Shown in pieces: positions 12,357 through 21,200 of a stretch of 35,695 nucleotides of DNA. Location: the NCBI GenBank assembly GCA_028870665.1, contig JAGWPB010000028.1, positions 1-35,695 on the forward strand, written 5' to 3'. This DNA is from Lysobacteraceae bacterium (lineage in GTDB: Bacteria > Pseudomonadota > Gammaproteobacteria > Xanthomonadales > Rhodanobacteraceae). The notes below the pieces were generated by a model. That model was not told the origin of the DNA. It did not search any database and was given only the letters and a program-made list of their open reading frames with translations. The position numbers were made by a program, and so were the translations under genes. The number at the start of each line of letters is the position of its first letter. Position 1 is the first letter of the stretch.

Positions 12357-13004
12357 TCAGGGGCGGGCGGTGATCAGGAACACCGGGTAGCGGCGCTCGC
12401 GGCCGTCGGCGGCGGTCTTGCTCACGGTATGCGCCGTGCGCGCGCGGACATCGGTGTAGCCGGCGTTGCGCAGATCAGCCTGCAGTGCGGCGCGATCGAA
12501 GCCGTGGTGCATCACGCCGGGCACGTCGGGGCGATGGAAGCTGCCGTCCTCGGCGTCGAGATCGGCCAGCGCCAGCCAGCCGTCCGGCTTGAGCAGGCCG
12601 TGCAGGACGCGCAGCAGCGCCGCGACGTCGGGAATGTGATGCAAGGTCATGCTGCTGAAGACCAGGTCGAAGCGCTCCGCCGGCGCCGGTTCGCGGGTCA
12701 GGTCGAGGACGCGCGTCTGCAGGTGATCGAGGCCGGCCGCGCGGGCCTTCGCCGCCAGCACCGCCAGCATCCCCGGCGAGACGTCGCAGGCCAGCAGCCG
12801 CGCCACGCGCGGCGCCAGCGCGGCGCCGACCAGGCCGGTACCGCAGCCGTACTCGAGCGCGTGCCAGTGCGCCTGCAGCGGCACGGCGGCAGTGATCGCC
12901 GCCGCGACGCCGGCCGCCAGCGCGCGGCGAGTGGGGCTGTCATCCCAGTCGGCGGCGATGGCATCGAAACGCTGGCGGTTCTGATCCTGCACCGGCGCGG
13001 ACAT
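12357..13004 (-). CDS. Class I SAM-dependent methyltransferase
   Basis: A protein of 215 residues. Motif I is LEYGCGTGLVGAAL, the acidic residue after strand 2 is in LACDVSPGML, and FDLVFSSMTLHHIPD and LKPDGWLALADLD give motifs post-I to III. This is the Methyltransf_11/25 type fold. The N-terminus (NRQRFDAIAADWDDSPTR) resembles small-molecule or quinone-type methyltransferases. The ATG at 13004 has GGAAT upstream; a start at 13037 would add eleven residues. It is the first gene of a minus-strand run with the SDR and flavin oxidoreductase. The substrate is unknown. A link to the pigment locus is not supported, as unrelated genes intervene over about 9 kb. Confidence 0.88.
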   Translation of the reverse strand: MSAPVQDQNRQRFDAIAADWDDSPTRRALAAGVAAAITAAVPLQAHWHALEYGCGTGLVGAALAPRVARLLACDVSPGMLAVLAAKARAAGLDHLQTRVLDLTREPAPAERFDLVFSSMTLHHIPDVAALLRVLHGLLKPDGWLALADLDAEDGSFHRPDVPGVMHHGFDRAALQADLRNAGYTDVRARTAHTVSKTAADGRERRYPVFLITARP

Positions 13005-13032
13005 GGCGGATTCCGACAGGGCGTGAATGCCC

Positions 13033-13060
13033 AGCATAGGCGCCGCCGCCGCGAATTCAA
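13033..13060 (-). promoter_or_regulatory. Candidate sigma-70 promoter of the methyltransferase operon
   Basis: On the minus strand TTGAAT (13060-13055) and TATGCT (13038-13033) are separated by 16 bases, each matching consensus at four positions. The expected start near 13026 leaves a leader of about 22 bases before the ATG at 13004. The rest of the 145-bp divergent region holds a short 6-bp hairpin (13106-13121) and no other clear site. Confidence 0.4.
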
Positions 13061-13149
13061 GCCGCCGCCGGTACCGTGCGAGGCCGCCGATCGTTTAGTC
13101 TGTAGGCTCGCATCCGCGAGCGCCAGGCCGCGGATCGGGAGGTGCGCCG

Positions 13150-16100
13150 GTGAGCCAGCGCGGTGTCGACGATCCTGCGTCCGGAGCGGCGTCCGGCGGC
13201 GCATTGCGTGAACGCTTTTACCGCAGTGTCGCCGAGACGCTGACCCTGCTGCACGTGGCCCCCGGGCGCGATCGACGCACCGCACTGCGCGAGGTGGCGC
13301 AGCGGCTGGCCGACGTGATGGCGCTGCCGCTGGTCTGGATCGGTCGCCTGGAGCCGGGCGTCAGCGCAGTGTGCGTGGTCGGCGTCGCCGGTCCGGCGCA
13401 GGCTTACGGCGAAACCCTCCAGCTCGACATCGCCAGCGACCTTCCCGGGGGTCGCGGACCGCTGGCGCTGGCCTTGCGCGAAGGTCGCCCGCGGCTGACG
13501 CCGTGCGAGGCGGCGGAATTCGCGCCCTGGCGCAGCATCGCGGCCGCGCACGGGCTCAGCGACAGCCTGATCGCCGCGGCCACCACCGCCGATGGCGGCC
13601 ACCTCACGCTGTCGGTCTACGGCGATCGCGAGCGCGCCGTGCTCACGGCCGATCTGCTCGACTGGGCGCAGCGGCTGGCGGCGGAGCTCGCCCGCTTCTG
13701 GGATGCCCAGGGCCTGTTCGAGCGCGAGCAGCGGCTGCGCCGTTATCGCGATGCGCAGCGCGCGATCCAGCATGCGCTGCTGCGGCAGCCCGACCCGCCG
13801 GCCATCTATCGCAGTCTGGCCGAGGCGCTGGTCGAGGTCGCCGGCGCCGCGGCCGTGGATGTCCTCGTCGCCGATGCCGCGGGTCCGCTGCTGCGCCGGG
13901 TGGCCCTGGCCGGACCGCTGGCGGCGGCGATCCGCGACCTGCCGCGCCCGCCGCGCGCGCCGGACGGGCCGATGGTGCCGACCCCGACGCTGGCCTTCAG
14001 CCGCGGTCTGCCGGTGATCCGCGTGCAGCCCGGCGCCGACCCGACGATGCCGGAGGGCTGGCGGCAGGCACCGCTGGCCGCGATGGGCGCGGTGGCCTGC
14101 TGGCCGATCTTCGGCGCCGGTGACGAACCGCCGCCGGCGGCCGCCGGCGCCAGCGGCGTGTTCGCGGTGGTGACGCGCGAGTCCGATGCGTTCACCGCCG
14201 AGATGCGCGCGTTGCTGGACGAGATCGCCGAAGCGGCCGGCCTGGCGCTGCAGCAGCATGCGCAGCGCCAGGCGCTGGCCTACGAGCGCGAGCGCCAGGC
14301 GCATCTGGCCCTGCACGATGCGCTGACCGGCTTGCCCAACCGGCGCGCGCTGGAGCACCAGCTCGAGGGCGCGCTGGCGCGATCGCGACGGCATCGGCTG
14401 CTGGTGGCCGTCGGCCTGCTCGATCTCGACGACTTCAAGCCGGTCAATGACCGTCATGGCCATGCCGGCGGCGACCAGCTGCTGAAGGAGGTGGCGCAGC
14501 GCCTGCGCCACGGCGTGCGCGCCGACGATTACGTGGCGCGTCTGGGCGGCGACGAGTTCGTGCTGGTGTTCGAGGACATCGAGCGCAGCGAGGACCTCGG
14601 GCTGCTGCTCGATCGCGTGCAGACGGTGCTCGCGCAGCCATTCGCGATCGATGGCGAAGCGCTGCCGCTGCGCGTCAGCCTGGGCGTGGCGCTGTTTCCG
14701 TTGCACGCGCAGGCCAGCGGCGAGCAGTTGCTGCGGCGTGCCGATCAGGCGATGTACCAGGTCAAGCTGCACAAGCACGAGCCCCATGCCTGGTGGAGCC
14801 TGCCGCCGGACGGCGAGACGCCGGTCACGACGCCCAGCGAGCGCGCGATCGGCGAGCTGCAACCCTATGGCGCGCTGGCTGCCGAACTGCTGTCCGCGGG
14901 GGTCACCCTCAGTGCCGCGCAGCGCGAGAAGCTGGTCGAGGATTTCTATGCCGAACTGGCCGGCAAGGCGGAGCCGGCGCGGCTGCTGGCGGCGCTGCCG
15001 CCGGAGGACTGGTCCGCGCTCAAGCGCAAGCAGCTCGAGCATGTCGGCCTGCTGCTGCAGCCGCGGCTCGATGCCGGCACGCACAGCGCGCTGGCGCGGC
15101 GCGCCGGCCGCAGTCATGCCGCCTGCGGCATCGAGAGCGTATGGGTCTCCGACAGCGCCGAGCATCTGCGCGAGATGCTCGATACCCTGCTGGCGCGGCA
15201 GCTGCGCCGCGATCGCCGCGCCCTGCTGGTCATGCACCGCCGGCTCGGTCTCGATCGCCAGTGGCAGCTGGAGGGCATGCGCGCGCTGCAGCAGGAGCGC
15301 GATCAGCTGCTCGGCCGCATCAGCGCCGTCGCCTGGGCGGCGACCGGCTACCTCGACCTGATCCAGAGCGTGGTCGACGCGCTGGGGACCCATGAGGAAA
15401 TCACCGCCTGCGCGATCGGCCGTCCCGACGCCGGCGGCCGCTTCATCTTCGAGGCGGTCGCCGGCGCCTCGTTCGCCGACTTCCTGCGCGCGGTCGAACG
15501 CGACGAGGTGCCGCCGATCCGCGCCGAGGCCGATCGTCGCGAAGGCGGCGGGCCGAGCGGGCGCGCCTGGCGCAGCGGCAGCATCGAGCGCTGCTCCCAT
15601 TACGCGACCGACCCGGCGATGCTGACGTGGCGGGCCGTCGCCCTGCGTCTGGGCATCCGTTCCAGCGTGACGATCCCGCTGACGCCGACGCCGCAGGTGC
15701 CGGTCGCGGTGCTGTCGATCTACAGCCGTTATCCCGGCGGTTTCGTCAGCGACAGCCAGCAGGCTTTCGCGGCCCAGCTCAAGACCCTGCTCGATCTGGC
15801 ACTGGCGCGACTGGCGCCCGCGGGCCGCGGTGGCGCGGTGCTGCCGTTCACCGTGCGCGAGCGCTGGCGCGGACTGATCGGCACCGCGGCGCTGGAGATG
15901 CATTACCAGCCGGTGGTCGACCTGGCGCGTGGCCGGCTGGTCGAACTGGAGGCGCTGGCGCGGTTGCGCGACGAGGGCGAGCTGCTGCTGCCGGGGCGGT
16001 TCCTGCCGGCACTGCGCGAGGACGACCTGCTGCTGCTGTTCCGCGGCGGCCTGGGCCAGGCGCTGCGTGCGCGCCGGACGCTGGCCGCGGGCGGCCTGGC

Positions 16101-16923
16101 GCTGGGCATCGCGATCAACCTGCCGGCCACGGCCTTGCATGACGCGCGCTACCTCGAGACGGCCGGCGCCGAACTGGCCGCGATCGACGTGCCGCCGTCC
16201 GCCGTGTGCTTCGAGCTGCTGGAATCGGCCGCCGGCAGCGACAGCGAACCCGATGCGATGCTCGGGGTCGCCGGCGTGCTGGCGTTCAAGGCCCTCGGTG
16301 TGCGCGTGGTCGAGGACGACCTCGGCGCCGGCTACAGCTCGCTGAGCCGGCTGCGGCAATGGCCGTTCGATCGCGTCAAGATCGACCAGACCCTGGTGCG
16401 CGAGGTCGGCGACGATCCCTTGCGGACCCTGCGCTTCATGCGCCAGCTGACCCGGCTCGGTCACGACCTCGATCTCGAGGTCGTGATCGAGGGCCTGGAG
16501 ACGCCGGGACTGGTCGAGGCGGCGCTGGTGCTGGGGGCCGATTTCGGCCAGGGCTATGCGCTGGCGCGACCGATGCCGCTGGCCGCGGTCGCGGCCTGGC
16601 AGGCGACGTTCCGCTGCGATTGCGCGCCCGAACGCCCGCGCACCGCGCTCGGCGCGCTGGCCGGTTTCATCCTCTGGGAAGAGCAGCTCGGCGGATTCCA
16701 CGGCGATGCGGCCCTGCAGGCGAAGGCGGCCGCGCAGTCGTGCCGGGTCCAGGCCTATCTCGACCAGCTCGCGACGCTGCCGGACGCGCTCGACCGGGCC
16801 CATCGCGCGATGCACGCGGCGGCCCGTCGCGGTGTCCATGACGCCGGCTACCGCGCGGCGCGCGACGGCTTTGTCGATCTGCTGACGCGCCACGTGCAGG
16901 CCGAGGAGCGCGCCGCGAGCTGA
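13150..16923 (+). CDS. Multi-sensor c-di-GMP protein: GAF-GAF-GGDEF-globin-like-GAF-EAL-CZB-like
   Basis: A protein of 1257 residues with no membrane segment. Approximate order: GAF (25-195), GAF (220-385), GGDEF (400-550), globin-like sensor (570-720), GAF (735-885), EAL (900-1145), C-terminal helical domain (1160-1250). GGDEF is intact at 466-470 with an RxxD site (R457-D460). The EAL domain has EAL at 934-936, an Asn in AINLP, VEDDLGAG, VKIDQ and EGLET, so phosphodiesterase residues are kept. The middle part has VEDFYAEL (Tyr600, candidate distal Tyr) and GRSHAACGIESVWV (His656, candidate proximal haem ligand), the pattern of globin-coupled sensors. The tail has W1176, C1198 and H1218-x3-H1222, as in CZB zinc domains, but Phe1173 sits where I expect the first His. 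The GTG at 13150 has a strong GGGAGG eight bases upstream. A flavoprotein gene follows after 66 bases. Confidence 0.9.
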   Translation: MSQRGVDDPASGAASGGALRERFYRSVAETLTLLHVAPGRDRRTALREVAQRLADVMALPLVWIGRLEPGVSAVCVVGVAGPAQAYGETLQLDIASDLPGGRGPLALALREGRPRLTPCEAAEFAPWRSIAAAHGLSDSLIAAATTADGGHLTLSVYGDRERAVLTADLLDWAQRLAAELARFWDAQGLFEREQRLRRYRDAQRAIQHALLRQPDPPAIYRSLAEALVEVAGAAAVDVLVADAAGPLLRRVALAGPLAAAIRDLPRPPRAPDGPMVPTPTLAFSRGLPVIRVQPGADPTMPEGWRQAPLAAMGAVACWPIFGAGDEPPPAAAGASGVFAVVTRESDAFTAEMRALLDEIAEAAGLALQQHAQRQALAYERERQAHLALHDALTGLPNRRALEHQLEGALARSRRHRLLVAVGLLDLDDFKPVNDRHGHAGGDQLLKEVAQRLRHGVRADDYVARLGGDEFVLVFEDIERSEDLGLLLDRVQTVLAQPFAIDGEALPLRVSLGVALFPLHAQASGEQLLRRADQAMYQVKLHKHEPHAWWSLPPDGETPVTTPSERAIGELQPYGALAAELLSAGVTLSAAQREKLVEDFYAELAGKAEPARLLAALPPEDWSALKRKQLEHVGLLLQPRLDAGTHSALARRAGRSHAACGIESVWVSDSAEHLREMLDTLLARQLRRDRRALLVMHRRLGLDRQWQLEGMRALQQERDQLLGRISAVAWAATGYLDLIQSVVDALGTHEEITACAIGRPDAGGRFIFEAVAGASFADFLRAVERDEVPPIRAEADRREGGGPSGRAWRSGSIERCSHYATDPAMLTWRAVALRLGIRSSVTIPLTPTPQVPVAVLSIYSRYPGGFVSDSQQAFAAQLKTLLDLALARLAPAGRGGAVLPFTVRERWRGLIGTAALEMHYQPVVDLARGRLVELEALARLRDEGELLLPGRFLPALREDDLLLLFRGGLGQALRARRTLAAGGLALGIAINLPATALHDARYLETAGAELAAIDVPPSAVCFELLESAAGSDSEPDAMLGVAGVLAFKALGVRVVEDDLGAGYSSLSRLRQWPFDRVKIDQTLVREVGDDPLRTLRFMRQLTRLGHDLDLEVVIEGLETPGLVEAALVLGADFGQGYALARPMPLAAVAAWQATFRCDCAPERPRTALGALAGFILWEEQLGGFHGDAALQAKAAAQSCRVQAYLDQLATLPDALDRAHRAMHAAARRGVHDAGYRAARDGFVDLLTRHVQAEERAAS

Positions 16924-16989
16924 TGCCGGCGCCGGGCCGGAGGCCATGATCTATGATTCAGAAAGCTCTGATGCAGGGAGGATCGGGTC

Positions 16990-18114
16990 ATGGCCCGGAT
17001 CGTGATCGTCGGCTGCGGCTTCGGCGCCCTGACCGCGGTGCGCGCGTTGCGGCGCCGGCAGCCGGATGCCGAACTGGTGCTGGTCGCGCCGCGGCCCGAG
17101 CTGGTCTATTACGCAAGCCTGATCTGGGTGCCCACCGGGCTGCGCCGCGGCGCGGCGCTGGCCGTCGACGTCACGCGCTTTCTCGCACGCCAGCGCGTCG
17201 AGTACCGCGCCACGCGTGCCAGCGGTCTGGCCGACGCCGGCCGCAGCCTGCTGACCGACGCGGGGCCGATCGCCAATGACGGGCTGATCATCGCCAGTGG
17301 CCCGCGGTTCCTGAAGCAGCTTCCGGGCATCGAGCACAGCCTCAGCCCCTGCGCCGGCATCGCGGCGGCCGAGGCGATCCGCGCGCGCCTGGCGGCGATG
17401 GACGGCGGTCACATTGCCGTCGGCTTCGGCGCCAATCCGGCCGAGCCGACCGCGGTGCGCGGCGGGCCGATGTTCGAACTGCTGTTGGGCATCGACACCT
17501 GGCTGCGCCGGCAGCATCGCCGCGAACGCTTCACGCTGACGTTCTTCAATGCCTCCAGCCAGCCCGGGCAGCGGTTGGGCGAACGCGCGGTGGCGCGGCT
17601 GCTGAGCGAGATGCACCGGCGCGGCATCGTCACCCGTCTCGGCCACAAGATCCTCGGCTTCGAGGCCGACCGCGTGCGCACCGAGGGCGGCGACATCGCC
17701 GCCGATCTGATCCTGTTCATGCCGGGACTGACCGGCTCGGACTGGCTGGGCGCCAGCGGCCTGCCGCTCAGCGCCGGCGGCTTCGTGCAGGGGGATGCGC
17801 ACTGCCGGGTGCCCGGCCACGAGCGCGTGTACGTCGTCGGCGATGCCGGCAGCTATCCCGGTCCCGACTGGCTGCCCAAGCAAGGCCACCAGGCCGACCT
17901 GCAGGCGCGGGCCGCCGCCGCCAATCTCGTCGCCGAATTGCACGGCAAGCCGGCGCGCACGCCGTTCAAGGCGGAGCTGGTCTGCATCGTCGACACGCTC
18001 GACGGCGGCGTGCTGGTGCAGCGCACGCCCACGCGCATGCGCGTGCACGCCTCGCCGCTGTGGCACTGGGCCAAGCGCGGCTTCGAGTGGCAGTACCTGC
18101 GCGCGTATCGCTGA
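16990..18114 (+). CDS. SQR-like FAD-dependent oxidoreductase
   Basis: A protein of 374 residues of the pyridine nucleotide-disulfide/sulfide:quinone reductase superfamily. The N-terminal FAD motif is IVIVGCGFGALTAVRAL; the second FAD segment is VYVVGDAGSYPGP followed by LPKQGHQADLQARAAAAN, which is typical of SQR and FCSD-type enzymes. Cysteines are at 9, 121, 272 and 332. C121 and C332 lie near positions where SQRs carry functional cysteines, but the segment that usually holds the central Cys (before GPMFELLLG) has none. Classical sulfide oxidation with a three-Cys mechanism is therefore uncertain. A strong GGGAGG precedes the ATG. It lies 66 bases after the globin-containing c-di-GMP gene on the same strand and is probably cotranscribed. 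An NDH-2-like or other quinone-reducing role is possible. Confidence 0.8.
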   Translation: MARIVIVGCGFGALTAVRALRRRQPDAELVLVAPRPELVYYASLIWVPTGLRRGAALAVDVTRFLARQRVEYRATRASGLADAGRSLLTDAGPIANDGLIIASGPRFLKQLPGIEHSLSPCAGIAAAEAIRARLAAMDGGHIAVGFGANPAEPTAVRGGPMFELLLGIDTWLRRQHRRERFTLTFFNASSQPGQRLGERAVARLLSEMHRRGIVTRLGHKILGFEADRVRTEGGDIAADLILFMPGLTGSDWLGASGLPLSAGGFVQGDAHCRVPGHERVYVVGDAGSYPGPDWLPKQGHQADLQARAAAANLVAELHGKPARTPFKAELVCIVDTLDGGVLVQRTPTRMRVHASPLWHWAKRGFEWQYLRAYR

Positions 18115-18159
18115 GGCGGGCGCCGGCGCCTGGCCGGTGTCGACGGCGGCGGGTTCGCC

Positions 18160-18200
18160 TGCCGGCACGGCGCCGGTGTTGCGCGGGCACCGTGCCGGCA
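18160..18200. terminator. 11-bp inverted repeat between convergent genes, possible bidirectional terminator
   Basis: A perfect 11-bp stem (18160-18170 pairing with 18190-18200) with a 19-base loop sits in the 90-bp gap between the SQR-like gene and the BNR-repeat gene, whose stops face each other. No T-run follows on either strand, so the terminator role is inferred from position and stem strength. Confidence 0.4.
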
Positions 18201-18204
18201 TCGC

Positions 18205-21200
18205 TCAGGCGCCGGTGGTGCCCCCGGCCGCGAGCGGCGGCAGCGGCGCGGTCGGCCGGATCGCCACCGGCGCGCCGGTGGGCAGGGTCGCGACGCCGGC
18301 GGCGTAGGCCGCCTGGTTCCAGGCCTTGACGCGGCCGGTCAGCGCGCCGTTGTAGTGCGCCAGCATCTGCTCGATCAGCGCGTGGTCCGCCGCGGCCAGC
18401 GCGCGCACCTGTGCCCGCGGTGCCTCGCCCCAGGCGAACGCGGTCATGCCGTACAGCGTGGCCACGTGCTGGTGCAGGCGCGTGTAGTGGCGCAGGAAAT
18501 CCTCCTCGACCGCGTGCTGGGTGTGCGGATTCCACAGTGCATCCTCGAAATCGCCCAACTGCTTGTCGAGTGTCCTCGCCTGCGCGACCAGCGCGGCGTC
18601 ATGGCGCGCGAAATCGGCGTCGCTGCGGCTGCGCGCCAGCACGGCGCCGAGACCCTTGCGCATGGCGGCCACGCGGTTGAGCACCCGGTTGACCGCCGAA
18701 AGCTCGGCGCGCATCGCCAGGCCCTGCGCGGTGTTGGCGCGATCGACGGCGAGGTCGTCGTGATAGCGCGGGTCCGGTCGCACCGCGAGCGCGATGCTCT
18801 GCGTGCGGCCGGCGGCGGTCACCCGGGCGGTGTAGTCGCCCGGCGGCACCGCCGGTCCGACCTTGGCGCCGAACAGCGCGCCGCTCTTGCCCAGCAGCGG
18901 GCTGAGCTTGGCCGGGCCCTTGTAGTGCAGGCTCCACGCGGTCGCGTTGACGCCGGCCCGGGCCGGGCCGTAGAGGGTGTCGATCCGGTGCCCCGCCGCG
19001 TCGAGAATCTCGATCTTCACCGGGGTGTGGTGCGCGGCCTTCTCGGCCGCGGTCGGCTTGAGCGTCCGGGCCAGGGTGTAACTGATCAGCACGCCGTCGG
19101 ACGCGTTCGGCGCGCGATAGGCGCTGGGGCCGACGCCGTTGCTGCGGCTGGCGTGGAGCAGCGTGCCGGGGGCGGCGGGGAACACGTGCAGCGGCGCTTT
19201 CGCGATCGTCGCGTCGTACTGCGCGACCGGAATCAGGTTGTCCAGCACCCACAGGCCGCGGCCGTGGGTGGCCAGTACCAGGCTGTCGCTGGCGCGCACG
19301 AAGTTGAGATCGAACACCGCGAGGCCGCGCGGCAGGTTGGCGTGCAACGGCTGCCAGTGCGCGCCGTCGTCGCGCGAGAAATACAGCCCGTCCGAAAGCG
19401 TGCCGGCGAACAGCAGGCCGGCCTGGTCGGGGTCCTCGCGCACCACCATCACCGAGGACTCGGGCAGGCCGGCGCGGATGCGCTGCCACGACCGGCCGTA
19501 GTCGGTGGTGCGGTAGGCATAGGGCCGGTCATTGCCCAGCAGATGCCCGTCGAACGCCGCGTAGGCGGTGCCGGCGTGGAAGGGCGATGCGGTCACGTGA
19601 TAGACGCGCGCCCACTGCGGCGCGCCTCCGGGCGTGACCTGGCTCCAGTGCGCGCCGCCATCGCGGGTGACCCAGACCAGGCCGTCGTCGCTGCCGGCCC
19701 AGAGCACCTGCGGATTGCGTCGCGACAGCGCCAGCGACTGCAGCGTGTCGTAGGTCTCGGCGCCCGACAGGTCCTTGTTCACCGGGCCGCCGCTGGCGCC
19801 CTGCTTGCTCTTGTCGTTGCGCGTGAGATCCGGGCTGATCACCTGCCAGTGGCGGCCGCCGTCGGTGCTGTGGAAGACCACATTGCCGCCGAGGTAGATG
19901 TCGTTGGCGCTGGCGGACGACACCGCGATCGGCGTGGTCCAGTTGAAGCGGTACTTCTGCTCGGCCATCGTCTTGCCCGACAGCAGCGAGCCGACCAGGA
20001 TGTCCTTGAGGTAGGGATTGATCGAACGCGAGCGCCGGGTGGCGCGGTCATAGCGCGTGGCGTTGCCGTCGTCGGTGGTGGCGTAGATGATGTTGGCGTC
20101 GCCGGGCGCGGGCACCACGTACTGGCCGTCGCCGCCGGCGACGTCGAACCAGTCCTGGTAACCGACCACGCCGCCGCGGCGGTAGTCGCTGGAGGCGCCG
20201 CACCAGGCGTCGTTGTCCTGCAGGCCGCCGCACAGCAGGTAGGGTGTCTGCGTGGTGCCCGCGGCCACCTGGTAGAACTGCTCGATCGGCAGGTTGTCCA
20301 GGTAGCGCCAGTGCTTGCCGGTGTCCAGCGACAGGTACACGCCGCCGTCGTTGCCCTGGATGATGCGGCGCGGATTCGTCGGGTCGATCCAGATCGCGTG
20401 GTGGTCGACGTGCACGCCCTTGTCGGCGTAGAACACGGTCTTGCCGCCGTCCTTGCTTTCCATCATCTTCATCGACAGCAGGAACAGCCGGTCGGGATCG
20501 TTGGGCATCACCGCCAGCTGGGTAAAGTAGAACGGGCGCACGTCGTTGTCGTGGTCGTTGCTGACCTTGGCCCAGTGGCTGCCGAGGTCGTGCGAGACCC
20601 ACAGCACGCCGCCCCTGGCCTGGATCACGGCGTAGACGGTCTCGGGCGCGCTGGGCGCGAAGGCGATCGCGCTGCGGCCGATCGCGCCCTCGGGCAGGCC
20701 GTGATGCAGTCGCGTCCAGGTCAGGCCGCCGTCGGTGGAGCGGTACAGCCCGCCGGACTTGCCGCCGCTGACGAGATTCCAGGGATGCCGTTGCAGCGGC
20801 CACATCCCGGCGATCAGCACCTTCGGGTTGCCCGGCTCGAAGGCGATGTCGGCGCAGCCGGTGTGGTCGTTCAGATACAGCACCTTGCGCCAGTGCGCGC
20901 CGCCGTCGCTGCTCATGAACACGCCGCGTTCGGGGCCGGGCTTCCACACGTCACCGGCCGCGCACACGAACACGTCGTCGGGATGCTGCGGATCGACCGC
21001 GATGGCGCCGATCTGGCCGGCGTCGTGCAGACCCTTGTCCTGCCAGGTCTTGCCGCCGTCGGGCGAGAAATACACGCCGTCGCCGTCGAGGATGTCGTTG
21101 CGCGGATTGGCCTCGCCGGTGCCGACCCACAGCCAGTCGGGGTTGCCGGCCGCCAGCGCCAGCGCGCCGATCGACTGCGTCGGCTCGTGGTTGAAGATCG

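Noticed and set aside
10566-13004. Methyltransferase, SDR and flavin oxidoreductase as tailoring enzymes of the pigment
   Set aside because: They lie about 9 kb from the pigment locus with unrelated genes and changes of strand between, and none resembles the halogenase or methyltransferase known from such loci closely enough to claim it.
13057-16947. Minus-strand open frame of 1296 codons opposite the globin-containing c-di-GMP gene
   Set aside because: It arises from the absence of stop triplets in GC-rich DNA; composition is Gln/Arg/His-rich without motifs, and the opposite strand is clearly coding.
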